From positions 18,841,919-18,905,918 of the forward strand of contig NC_087076.1 in the NCBI RefSeq assembly GCF_026151205.1: 64,000 nucleotides of DNA, given 5' to 3'. The notes under the pieces are model-generated. The model had not been told where the DNA came from. It saw nothing but the letters and a program-made list of their open reading frames with translations, and searched no databases. Position 1 is the stretch's first letter. Each line of letters starts with the position of its first letter. This DNA comes from Bolinopsis microptera (lineage: Eukaryota; Ctenophora; Tentaculata; Lobata; Bolinopsidae). Made by a program: the position numbers and the translations under genes. Below, in pieces: positions 31,161 through 43,794 of the stretch.

Positions 31161-34085
31161 TAGTAAGGGGAAAAGTGGCATTCCGTTGGATTTGAATGTT
31201 CACAAGGATTTCTCAACGGAATATGGTAGTTAAGACCCCTACGAACATAATTAGACTTGTTGCCAATTTTGTATCTCAACAGAAACACCACTTTTACCAC
31301 TTTTTACCACCTTTGTACCACCTGTCTGGTTTGCCAAATATCTTTAGTTGTGAACGTCGTAAAAGGCTGCAAATTAACCTAGAATGTTTATCTTATCAAG
31401 GAGTAAAACTTTTGTGTGAAAAATTTTTACATTGGACAATCAGCTAATTGTATAATTACCAATTAGTTAATCACCAAAAAAAGCGAAAATTTTTTATTGG
31501 CTCAAAATGATTGAAATCGTTTGAAACACGGAGAAATGTAGTTTTTAGAAAAACTTCAAAAATTTTTCACTTAAAAATTTTTTTCGAGACTTGGAAAAAA
31601 GTTTGAAAATTTAAAAATATTTTTTTCCGCCAAAAGTGATCGAATTGCATGAAACGTGGATAAAAATGCTTTGCAGAAAAACTTCGAAGATTTTGAGATA
31701 GGGGAATACATAAAATGGCTCAAAATGATTGAAATCGTTTGAAACACGGAGAAATGTAGTTTTTAGAAAAACTTCAAAAATTTTTCACTTAAAAATTTTT
31801 TTCGAGACTTGGAAAAAAGTTTGAAAATTTAAAAATATTTTTTTCCGCCAAAAGTGATCGAATTGCATGAAACGTGGATAAAAATGCTTTGCAGAAAAAC
31901 TTCGAAGATTTTGAGATAGGGGAATACTAAAATCATCAATATTTGAAGTTGGAGTTCAGTAAATCTCGACATATTTTAGTAATTAGGAATAGCTTAGCGG
32001 AAAGGGCTGAACCTGAAAAAGGTTAACCACACAATATTAGAGTTTCATAACTAATTACAATACAGCTTTATCAAATTCCACATAAAGAAACAGCACAAAA
32101 GGACCATTTAAGATCGAACCGATTTTACCTGCTGTACTATCATTTTATTGATTTCAATGATCAAAAGTGATACAGTATGCAACAGTAAAACGCCGAAGAA
32201 GGAGATAAGATTGTGGCTGCAGAGGAGGAGAGGAGCTGGAACCTGATTTTGTTTGGGTTGAAAGAAGAGTAGGAAGAAGAGTTTCCTGCTCTGGTAACTG
32301 CATTTTTGGAAGAGGTGGGGTGAGAACTTATTTTCAAGCGACAAGGGTGGGCTGGAAGCAACCAGGTACAGCTATCCGACCTATTAAGATCACCGTCCTG
32401 AGCTTAACAGCCTTTCATCAGAATCTGATGAAAACAGAGAGACTGACCCACCCTTTTTAGATTGATTGATCAAAGTGAGTCTCTTTAGCCCTCTTCTTCT
32501 TTAGAGCTTTAGGTTAGTGATCAAACTCTTCGCTAATCGCTCTTCACTGGATCTATCAGGACAGATTCACATCTTTTTAGGTCTCAACCAGCCTTAGTTT
32601 TCCTGTTTTCATCATGTAGTACGTTCTGCTACCTCCATTTTAGCACCACCCAGCTTCCATCAGTTCACTCTAAGTCTAGCTTCGTCGGCGTTTTACTGTT
32701 GCAGACTGTATCACTTGCACTGTTCTATTGCACTTGCAGTACTCCTGCACTGTAGCTCTGTGTCCCTGACTACACCGTGGTTTACACTGCCCCTCAACTG
32801 CAATCTTAAGTAACTTTAGTTCCGGCACTCTTTGGCCATTAAAATAACCAACTCCAATGAAACCCCGTGTAGCTACGTTCTGCTACATCCATGCTAGCAC
32901 CACCCAGCTACCACCAGTTTACTCTAAATCTAGCTATTTCTAGTAACTTTTCAATGCTATCTCCAGCTCTATCCCGACCCTGGCAATGACATATGGGGGT
33001 TATTCGAGGTATCTGGCATAGCAAACGAAGCGGCATGCGCATTCACAATACAAAAAAGCCACAGTGGATGATGGAAGGTATATTTACACTCGCTTCCTAT
33101 ACCCCCTATAATACCGGGCCTCTTGCGAGTTGCGAGAGTGACAAAAAGTGCACAGTTAAAAGAAACCCCTGTGAGAAATCGCATTTCTTGCACAACTGGG
33201 TCTAATTATAGAGGTAAATAAGAGGTCCGGTACATTCAGATACCCGGTATAGATTGGCAAGATTGACGGTACAGAGGTTTTGATCATTGAAATCAACAAA
33301 ATGATAGTACAGCAGGTAAAATCGGTTCGATCTTAAATGGTCCTTTTGTGCTGTTTCTTTATGTGGAATTTGTGGAATAAAAGCTGTATTGTAATTAGTT
33401 ATGAAACTCTAATATTGTGTGGTTAACCTTTTTCAGGTTCGGCCCTTTCCGCTATACTAAGCTATTCCTAATTACTAAAATATGTCGAGATTTACTGAAC
33501 TCCAACTTCAAATATTGATGATTTTAGTATTCCCCAATCTCAAAATCTTCGAAGTTTTTCTGCAAAGCATTTTTATCCACGTTTCATGCAATTCGATCAC
33601 TTTTGGCGGAAAAAAATATTTTTAAATTTTCAAACTTTTTTCCAAGTCTCGAAAAAAATTTTTAAGTGAAAAATTTTTGAAGTTTTTCTAAAAACTACAT
33701 TTCTCCGTGTTTCGAACGATTTCAATCATTTTGAGCCAATAAAAAATTTTCAAATTTTTTGGTGATTAACTAATTGGTAATTATACAATTAGCTGATTGT
33801 CCAATGTAAAAATTTTTCACACAAAAGTTTTACTCCTTGATAAGATAAACATTCTAGGTTAATTTGCAGCCTTTTACGACGTTCACAACTAAAGATATTT
33901 GGCAAACCAGACAGGTGGTACAAAGGTGGTAAAAAGTGGTAAAAGTGGTGTTTCTGTTGAGATACAAAATTGGCAACAAGTCTAATTATGTTCGTAGGGG
34001 TCTTAACTACCATATTCCGTTGAGAAATCCTTGTGAACATTCAAATCCAACGGAACCCTTAAATCGACCACTTTTCCCCTTACTA
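31161..34085. mobile_element. 2.9-kb foldback element inserted in a LINE fragment
   Basis: The ends are TAGTAAGGGGAAAAGTGG and its exact inverse. The arms run about 31161-32170 and 33285-34085. The left arm contains a direct 218-bp tandem duplication (31499-31716 and 31717-31927) present once in the right arm; without it both arms are about 800 bp. The flanks are the two halves of a LINE fragment seen whole at 13630 (..acggaacagrgtgag), with GAG on both sides as a probable 3-bp target duplication. The 1.1-kb centre contains its own inverted pair (32167-32200 / 32681-32714) and a direct repeat (32616-32681 / 32869-32936). Each arm encodes the same meaningless 83-codon frame. No transposase. 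Confidence 0.85.
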
Positions 34086-34277
34086 GAGAGGTTGCTTGAA
34101 TAAATGGAAAGGATGGTGTTATGCAACACAAAGCTGATGAAGTCTGTGGAGGTAGACAATTTCTTATTAATAATTAGTCATTAATGTATTGAAGGACATT
34201 TTGGTTTGAACTAGTACTTGTATAACGGAGTTCTCTGCATCTAACTAAGTAAAAATAGTGCCATCTTTTTCACTGCA

Positions 34278-34680
34278 GGTATTGTCAACTGCCGTACATG
34301 CTTGGAGTACGCAGTCCACAAGCGTGAATACAGGTAGGCTAGACTTCATTACGAGAAGGACCGGAGCGAGAATTCTCACTGTTCATTCTCAGTGGATGTG
34401 GAGAAAGTGCTGTTACTGCTTCACGTGCCACAATATAAAGAGGATATAAGATATCTTCGCCTATAACTGTTTTTCGTTAGATAGATTTTCAGAGGCTACA
34501 GAGAAGTTGAATGAGTTGCGAGATAAAGCTGATAAACTGTCGACGGTCCGCAAAAAGCTTTACAATACTGAGTTCGGTACGAAGTCGAAGGAGTTGCCCA
34601 GTGCCCACCGCTTGCTAGTAATAAAATTAGAGAAAGGAATGTTAGTAGTAAGCAGAGCGACGAGGAGGGTCTGCCTGTGA
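34278..34680 (+). pseudogene. exon of DUF7869-type gene (N-terminal flank), copy B2
   Basis: Counterpart of 13935-14253. The C..CLEYAVH segment and FSVDVEKVLLL segment are read after the acceptor at 34278. After an acceptor at 34491 the helical exon continues EATEKLNELRDKADKLS, then SKELPSAHRLLVIKLEKG, and runs to a TGA at 34678-34680. The last part is longer than in B1, where sequence diverges after KKLYNTE. It is joined to the small exon that in B1 lies 1.9 kb away. Confidence 0.4.
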
Positions 34681-34702
34681 TCATGTCTCATTGAGAGGGC
34701 TA

Positions 34703-35683
34703 CAGGGGGTCCTTTCCGAAAAAACGCTTAAGTGGCACTTAAGTGTTTGGTCGACTTAAGTAGAATTAGTGAAAGTGTTTCTGAAACTCTACTTATGTAT
34801 TTCCCAAGGTTCACTTATACTGTTTCAAGTTTGAGACTTAAGTACAAAAATGTACTTAAGTCGCGTTCAAAAATCAACTTAAGTGCAACTTAAGTGTGAA
34901 AGCCGCGCTAAGACTCGCACTAAAACTGTGACCATTTGTACAATCGTGATGCGCGTTCTGTTTGAGATTTTACAGTTTATTGAACGCGTCTCTTGTTGTG
35001 CTGAAAAGTAGCGCTTAGTTTCTTTGGTTCTGGGAGTTCCCTACAAACTCTTCACATGAACTATGGGATAGCACCATCATCCATTTATAAAATAATTGTT
35101 CGGGTATCAAAAGCATTAAATGATATTTGCATCATGGTCGATTTTGTGTAGTTGTCTTGGTGCAATTAATGGAACTCAAATAAGAATCAAAGCTCCAAAA
35201 TCAAACGAGTAGATTTATGTGAATCGCAAAGGATATCATTCGATTAACGTACAGCTGATATGCTCGATGAATCAGGTTCGGTACACGACAGCACGATATG
35301 GAAAAATAGCACAATTTGCTCCCAGTTAAACCGCGGCTACACTGGATGGCTGATATGCGACAGTGGTTATCTGCTTAGGGAGAAATTAATTCTGTAATTA
35401 TACTATTAGTTTGCAACCTTTCAAATATTTTTACTTTTAATATTTTGAGTTAGAATTACAATTTAGGCACTTAAGTAACCTCTAGACCATACTTACATTT
35501 TAAGTGAAAAATACCGCACTTATGTACGTACTTAGGTAAAATTCTCTACTTAAGTAAAAATACTTAAGTGCGAAATATGACTTAAGTTTTTGCACTTAAG
35601 TCTCATTTCGAAAATACTTTTTGCTTAACTTTTTACTTAAGTACCATTTTTGACTTAAGTACCGTTTCGGAAAGGACCCCCTG
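34703..35683. mobile_element. dead PIF/Harbinger element inserted in B2
   Basis: The ends are CAGGGGGTCCTTTCCGAAA and its inverse. The uninterrupted counterpart is at 16221-16232 (gggctactggaatc), so the insertion postdates the duplication. No clean target duplication is seen (gggcta before, gaatcg after, with ctg lost). The flanks inside both ends are packed with the palindrome ACTTAAGT and related words, likely transposase sites. The centre carries a decayed HARBI1-like transposase segment (35159-35390). At under 1 kb it is an internally deleted copy. Confidence 0.8.
35159..35390 (+). pseudogene. HARBI1-like transposase fragment
   Basis: One frame gives GAINGTQIRIKAPKSNE, an in-frame TAG, then YVNRKGYHSINVQLICSM and, after a frameshift, WLICDSGYLLREK. 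Harbinger transposases carry DGTHI.I..P, NRK..YS.N.Q..CD and GDSGYPL around their first two catalytic Asp residues. Here the first Asp is Asn (ING) and the second motif keeps its Asp (CDSGY). With stop, frameshift and lost Asp it is inactive. It belongs to the surrounding terminal-repeat element. Confidence 0.8.
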
Positions 35684-36114
35684 GAATCGTTCAGGAGTCA
35701 TCTTACTCCAGATGGGAAGCAAAGGTAAAACTCTTAAAATGTTATGTGAGTTCACTTATAATATATCAAAACGCTTTTTAATCTTCTTTAAAAAAGGGGA
35801 CCATTTTCATGTTGATCACACAAAAGCTGACTTGACCAAAGCCCAATCATTAGCAATCATAAGACCAAATAAGACAAGCTGAAAAAGACAGTTGCTATCA
35901 AAGTTGAAACAAAAGAGGTGTATCATGCGGTAACCATAGAGAGAAACAAGAAACCCTCTTGGGCTCTTCGGCTAAACATCGTGGATGTTTTAATTTAAAA
36001 CTTTAATCGTTTAAAATAAGCACGTTAAGAAAGTGTTAGTCATCAAAGAAACCACTTGCAGAAAAGACGGAGGTAACAGAATTAGAAGACGCAAGTATAG
36101 CAATCGCAGAGGAA
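35684..36114. other. intronic sequence of copy B2
   Basis: Matches 16231-16604; begins with the rest of the small exon split by the Harbinger element (ESFRSHLTPDGKQR). Confidence 0.5.
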
Positions 36115-36357
36115 ATGGAAGACACCAGAGGTTTAACCGATAATATTGAGAGCATAATTCCCAGAGATAGATTAGCCCTAGAAACTGATGATTGGGTATT
36201 AATCCTTTGTTATGAAGTGAAATATCCTGGAAGAGTTACAAGTGTTTTAGACGGTGGCGATACCGTGGAAGTGAAATGCCTTCACAAAATGAACAGTACG
36301 GAACCTGGATCCTTTTGGAGGTGGCCAATTCAACCAGATATAGACTGTTATGAGTTA
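36115..36357 (+). CDS. Y.G.V-domain exon, copy B2 (frame kept)
   Basis: Reads LALETDDWVLILCYEVKYPG, VTSVLDGGDTVEVKCLHK and, unlike B1, continues FWRWPIQPDIDCYEL to a TAA. The Trp-Pro pair followed by an acidic-Tyr end is what this small C-terminal domain normally has, so B2 keeps the older frame at this exon. Role unknown. It is probably the last exon of a TE-associated gene. Confidence 0.45.
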
Positions 36358-36815
36358 TAAAGTTCATCGTGAATATCTCCAAAAAATTCGAAGCCATAGT
36401 CTCTTCATAATGCGTGAGGACTTATTTTTAAAGTCGTGGAATCGGAGAAATAAAACGAATTTAACCGTATTTCATATTATTTAACTTAATTTTTTAAGGT
36501 ACGAGCATCTTATTTCATAGCCTCATGGTACTGTTCATAATATTATTATAAAGTATGTTTCCTGAGAACGGCTTACTTGATAGATGAAACTTTAATCGGT
36601 TTAACATCATATCATCCTAGTTTTAAGCAACTGTCATGTTAATTAATAATGACTACACACATTAACGTAAAATAGGACATTTAACTTATAATAGTTATAA
36701 ATAACCCAATTTAATAATAACATTCTATAGTTCCACCACTTTTAAAATCGTTGATATAAATAAACATCGAAAAACTGACATCTAAAAATCTAGTTTTAAT
36801 TTTATCGCACAAATC
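36358..36815. other. intron-like, copy B2
   Basis: Matches 16855-17414 of B1 without the local partial exon duplication found there. Confidence 0.4.
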
Positions 36816-37064
36816 ATGTTTCAGGTTATATCACAGTCCACCTTCATGCATTATGACAAAGATAGTGGTTCCTGTGTTCTAGTTGGTTTAGAAAAACAGA
36901 TGACCAATGGGGACATCCGGGCAAATGGTGGATTAGACACAAATGTCTCCAGAGTACCTAACATGGCTTACATCAGTTGTGTGAAAGAGTTTAGAGCTCA
37001 AGATGTCGGCGAGATAATGTTGTCGAGATTATTTAGATCTGCTATTGTTAACATAATCTTCTAA
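36816..37064 (+). pseudogene. exon MFQVISQSTF, copy B2 (truncated by deletion)
   Basis: Same reading as 17415-17745 as far as FRAQDVGEIMLSRL. At 37031 the sequence jumps to the equivalent of 20176, so about 2.55 kb of B1, with three exon-like segments, is absent. The remaining frame ends a few codons later in non-homologous sequence. Confidence 0.45.
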
Positions 37065-37491
37065 GAAGTAAGGAAGAGCTTAGTGATACTTACTAATAGG
37101 AAGGGATCAAGGTAAATAGTCTTTCGATCATTTCTAATACAACTAACACAGCTTATCAGTTAGTTGAGCAGTGATATTTTGATATCTTTGCGATGTTTGA
37201 ACTGTTTTTCAACATATTTATTTTCTTTCCATTTGTTTCTTTGTTTCTAATTAACTTTTTTTGTTTCTTTTTTTTCTGTAAATGTCTCCTTTTCCTTTTC
37301 TTTTCAAATAACCTCATACTACAATATAGATTTTAAATATAATAGAAATTATTAAGCATTTAGTATCATTGTACAGTGTTCACTAAATCATATATAGTTT
37401 TAAAGAATAATAAATTGATGAAATGTTTCAGTTTTACTTTCGTTTCTTTGTTTCACCGTATGACAATGGTTGACCTTAGTCGTCATAGCTC
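37065..37491. other. T/C-rich non-coding sequence, copy B2
   Basis: Matches 20210-20644 of B1. Confidence 0.4.
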
Positions 37492-37566
37492 TATAAATAT
37501 AAACTAGAAGAACCCTGATTTTCAGCTAGTTAAGTAATAATATAACACACCTTGATGTCAGCGTAA

Positions 37567-37964
37567 TGAATCTTGATTTAGAACCACTTTTCTCATCCAC
37601 TGGGATACAAGAAACTGAAAGTGAGTGGACAATAATCGTTCCTGATACACTTGCGGACTGCATACCTGTCTTCTTTGGTGTTGGAAAGAATAAATACCCC
37701 GTGCTTTTGCAACTTTCAAAAGAAGATCTGTTAGCAACAGCGAGGAAATTTGTTGATGAAAAGCCGGGATTCAAAATCTCGCTCTGTGTGAGCTCAGTTG
37801 AGCTAAGGATTGACATCGACGAGCCAGACGAGGTGACCTTAGAATATAGTTTGACTATGATGGAAGTTGGGTTAAACATTTGTATATGTAAGCCTAAGAA
37901 CATGAAAAGAAAGATTTGTGGCCCTGAGGCCGTCTCATCAAAAGGAAAGGTAATGAATCAATAA
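37567..37964 (+). CDS. unrecognised gene start MNLDLEPLFSSTG, copy B2 (frame intact)
   Basis: Preceded by TATAAATA at 37492 and TCAGCT at 37522. It reads MNLDLEPLFSSTGIQETES, FFGVGKNKYPVLLQLSKED, LCVSSVELRIDIDEPDEV, LEYSLTMMEVGLNICIC and then enters the mobile-element fragment after a 230-bp deletion near 37940. The frame is open where B1 is shifted. About 120 residues of mixed alpha/beta character, no signal peptide, no recognised motif. Function unknown. Confidence 0.45.
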
Positions 37965-38068
37965 TCACATTTAAAAAATTTAGTTAAGTATTATACGTTA
38001 CTGAATACTGATACATTATGGCGACAAAATTATCATGGCTTGAGTAGTACAAAGGTACTTGACTAGGC

Positions 38069-38453
38069 ATGATTCGTGCTCGAAAAACATTCTCAGATAT
38101 GATATATATAAATAGCCATGGTTTTCATTTTGTCAGTAGATGTTATTATAAGGGACTGATGTTTCATATAGAAACAGAACAGAATCTGAAAGTTGCAAGG
38201 ACAGTTAAGTCAAGAGGTTTTGCAAACACCACAAGTGATGGATATGATAACGAAGAAGACGCAGCTTTCGATATTGAAGAGAATGAAATGGTTTTTGACG
38301 AACTATCGTTCATTATTGGCTCTACAGTCTACTGCTGCAGTTTACTCGTGTTCTGGTGCATTAGAGCTTTTCTTCTTCATTAAAGTTTTGGAGGCCAAGA
38401 ATGCAGAGGAGGGCATTTTTGACGCTTATGGGCACTGTATAATAAAGGAATAA
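38069..38453 (+). pseudogene. unrecognised exon, copy B2 (frameshifted)
   Basis: Counterpart of 21480-21866. MIYINSHGFHFVSRCYYKGL and the acidic stretch are kept, but an extra ctacagt near 38325 shifts the frame, so the tail (CSGALELFF, YGHCIIKE) is read in another frame. The B1 copy is open throughout. Confidence 0.4.
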
Positions 38454-38762
38454 CCAAACCTTAAATGCCTATATCTTGAACTAAGAGATATTATGCCAGC
38501 AAGGAGATAATATTATAGATATAATAAACAATTAAAGTATCCTGCTTTCGTCAGAACAAACCAGGTTTTCTGCACTTCGGTTTCCATAACGTCTGACCTC
38601 AAACTGTGTCAGAATGAATATCAGTTTTTGGCAGATTTTGTAAAAACTTGAGCACTAATTGAGAGATAATGTAATTTCAATTATACCTAGTATGGTGTAA
38701 ATCAGCACAAAGATAATGAAGTCTGTAGAGGTAGACAATAATTATTAGTAATTAGTTATTAA

Positions 38763-39156
38763 TGTATACTATCAACTATGGCACAAAGCTATTGCTGAGA
38801 GGAAAGATGAAAACGTGTCTTCAACATCGGTCAAAGCTCTTTGGTATTTTGCTGAAGGGAGAATTGGCGGAAGCCGAGACATTATTTTTTGGGCAGACAA
38901 TAATTGTTCTGTTCAGAACAAATGCTGGACGCTACACACTGCCTTATGTTCTCTCATCATCAGCCCTGAAATCGGGCTTGACAAGATAACAGTCAAATAT
39001 CTGGAGCCAAGACATATGTTCATGAGCGCTGACTCTTTCCACCATAAAGTGGAGTTGTCCATTAAACAATCAGGTAATGATTATAATGACTTAGTTCGGG
39101 CAGTTGAAAAGGTGGGTACTGCTGTTCCTATGGCCTGCTCGGACTTTCATTCTTAG
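38763..39156 (+). CDS. DUF7869-type exon, copy B2
   Basis: Same exon as 22176-22566 with one added codon (VSSTSVK) and a few substitutions (YLEPRHMF, HHKVEL). WADNNCSVQNKCWTL, FMSADSFHH and the terminal DLVRAVEKVG are retained and the frame is open to TAG. An added codon rather than a frameshift hints at some constraint, but the number of differences is too small to test by eye. Same uncertainty about its start and partner exons as in B1. Confidence 0.5.
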
Positions 39157-40902
<1,746 letters not shown>

Positions 40903-41507
40903 ATCTCTCTAATGATATAGTCACGTCAAAGGGCAAGGATACCCCTTTTTAATTTTTACTAAATATATCTAAAATCAGAATATCTAATTGATATTATATC
41001 AATTCAATATTTACATGACATTTCAGTAGCAACACCTTGTATCAAGTTTGTTCTATTTAAATCTATACAAACTATTTTGTAATGTGTTATGTATGTATTA
41101 CGGCTTTTAACCGATATTCTTTTACATGTGGTTTCTGATCGGTTCTGATCGACATCACTTATAGCCAATAGTAATACAGCTATAAAGCTAATATAGCTAG
41201 AATTGAAGTGGGGTTATGATTGATGAAGTGAAGTAGTGATAAGCAGCGAGGAACGGTTGTAATTTACCGGTAATCATCTTACTGGACACTAACTCTAGAC
41301 AATAGATTCGAAAATCATTTCGCCTTTAACCTTTTTTATATACATTGTCATGCGTGGATGAATCATGAAATAACATGTGCACTGCTCTGTTGCTGTTAAG
41401 TAGGTTTTAACTTTTAATTAGTAAAATCAAAAATGTGAATAATATTAACAGTAACTAACATTTAACACTGATTCATCAGTCTACATTCAATTTCTCGAAT
41501 TGTAACG

Positions 41508-41945
41508 TGTCCATCAGTGGCGACCCTCCCAGACCGAGAAGCCGGACTGGCGGGACTGGGAGGAGAAACCGGCCAAGACTCTGTTTTCGGTACGTTAAAC
41601 TTTTGTTGTAACAACTAACATGTAATTACTAAATACTAACTCCAGTCTTCTGTCATTTTCTCGATTTAATGTTTATATTCTACCATTGCAAGTTGAGGTG
41701 ACTGGTGACCTATGCCAAGCCAGAATGTATACAAAAAACAACTCAAAGATACAAATTTTATTATTTAGGCTAATGGAATAATTAATTTCAGCTGTCAGAG
41801 ACCGGGACACCTCATCAGGGACTGTGTTGAACCCTATCGTCAACCCCCACCCACTCATGCCATTGGCAAATACATTGATTCCAGTGGACTGGAGGAACTG
41901 TTTAGAAACTGTTTAGAAACAATCTTAAGTATAGAGGTGACAATC
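41508..41945 (+). pseudogene. two-exon zinc-knuckle gene fragment, copy B2
   Basis: Same split CFRCQRPGHLIRDC knuckle as in B1, with the same donor and acceptor sequences. Extra single bases appear from about 41948 (ccgatccgc, gcgttctttt), the first signs of the degraded stretch that follows. Confidence 0.55.
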
Positions 41946-42039
41946 CGATCCGCACACAGTGGACTTCGAAGCGTTCTTTTGTGGGGTGAAGAACACCTAT
42001 AAGACATTCGCTGATGGCAAGGCTGTATTTAAGGGAGTC

Positions 42040-43790
42040 AAAACAAAAAAAACCCGTTTTTAAAGGGGTTCCCCCATTTTTCGGACAAAACCCAATCTGG
42101 GAGGAAATTTTTCCAATTTTTTTCTAGGGTTAAAAAAAAGGGTTTTGGGGGGGGGACTCGGGTTTTCCTTTATAAAATAATGTTTATTTAAACAATAAAA
42201 ATTTTGATCCCCATTTTTCTATAAAGTTAAAAAAAAAATTAAGCGCTTTGGGGCCGTTTAGGGCCCTTAATTTTTTTCAAAAAAAATTTTCCAAAAGGGG
42301 TTTAAAAATACTGATTTTTAATTTTTTTACAAAATTTAAACTGAAATTTTTGCCCTTGATTTTTGGGACCCCAATTTTTCCCTAAAAAAAAAATTAAAAG
42401 GGAAAAACTTTGTTTTCTTTTTTGGGGGAAGTTTTTTCCCTTTGGGGGTTTTTAAATTTTGCGAAAAAAAATTTAAAAAGCGGGAAAAATTTTTTGGGCT
42501 AGAAACTTTATTTAAATTTAAAAATTTAATCTTTCCCCACGAAAATTAAAAAACGCCCTTCTTTCCATTTTTCTGAAAATTAAAAAATTTTTTTTAAAAA
42601 ATTGGTGAAAAAATTTTTAAACGACGGAAAAAAATTTTAAGTTTTTAAAATTTAAATTAAAAAAAAAAAGAGAAAAAAAAATTTACAAAAATTTATAAAA
42701 CCCAAAAATTTTTAATTGCAAAAAAATTTTCCAAAAAAAACAAAAAAAAAAAAATTTAGGGGGCCCAAGAAGAAATGAAAGGGTTTTAATTTTAAAACCC
42801 AAATTTTACTTTTTTAATATTTCAAAATTTTATTTTAAAAACTAATTAGAAAAAAGGGTTAAAAGGGGCGGGGTTGTTCGGGGGGGAATTCCCCGGGTTC
42901 ATGGGTAAAAATTAAATTTTGTTTTAAAATTTCCGCCTTAAGCAAACGTTTTAAAACCCTGGGTTTTTTCCCCCCGGGTTTAAATACCCCAAGGGTTTTA
43001 GCCCTTTTTCCAAAAAATTATTTATAGTTAAAAAAACTGGGGACAAAAATTTTTTTGTACAAAAAAAAACTAAATTTTCAAAAACCGTTTCATTCATTTT
43101 CGGGGACTTAATTTTAAATTTTTTTTACTCGTTTTTTTAAAAATCTTTTACGAAAATTTTTTTAACTTCGAAAATTTTCAAAAAAAAACTTAAAAGTTTA
43201 AAAAACCCGGGGGGGTTGGGGTTGGGGGAATGAAAGGGGGGTTTTGCGGGTTGCTGCCCAAAAAACCCTTTTTTCTCTGGTTTTTGCTTGGGGATTCCTG
43301 CGGGCCTTTTTCTGTGTTTCCATTGGGACGGGGGAATGGGGGGCTTTTTCAATTTTTCCCCCCCCGGGTATTCTCTTCCCCAAAAATTAAACTCGAAAAG
43401 AAAACCTTAAGTAAAAAAATTTTTCCTTTTGTTAAACCCTTGTTGTTTTTTTTTTGAGTTTTTTGGGGATTCAAAAAATTTTTTGGGGGTTTCCCAAGGT
43501 TAAAAGGGTTTTTTTACCCAGGGGGGACGGAGGGGGGGGCCCAAGAAGTTTGTCCTTTTAAACTTCTTCCCCCAGGTGAAAAAAAAAATTTCCTGATGGG
43601 GGGGGTTTTGTTGGGAATTTATTTTAATTTTGGGGGAATCTTTTTTACAAAAAATGTTCCAGGGGGTTTAAAGGTTTAAGGGGGGTTTGAGGGGGGGGGG
43701 ACAGGGGGGTTTCGGGTTTTTGGTTTTGGGGACTTTTTTTCCTTTGTCCCTCCTGTTTCCTTCCCGTTAGGGGGACTCGGGGAAGGTTGG
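42040..43790. other. low-quality sequence: homopolymer-inflated base calls
   Basis: Almost every base sits in a run of three or more. The first 400 bp align to 25430-25800 with shared anchors (tataaaataatg at 42171 and 25521, ttaaacaat just after) but with bases replaced by or expanded into neighbouring runs. Clean sequence returns near 43795. Open frames here, including those at 43137-43457, should not be annotated. Confidence 0.9.
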
Positions 43791-43794
43791 TGTC

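Noticed and set aside
31196-31447. 83-codon ORF present in both arms of the 2.9-kb foldback (other copy 33789-34040, minus)
   Set aside because: The duplication is explained by the inverted arms; the peptide has no domain and its conservation is only that of the DNA arms.
33140-33206. C-x5-C-x6-C-x3-H stretch resembling a CCCH zinc finger
   Set aside because: Spacing is off, it sits in the centre of a non-coding foldback element, and there is no supporting context.
43137-43457. Proline/phenylalanine-rich ORFs on both strands
   Set aside because: They lie in the homopolymer-inflated, unreliable stretch.
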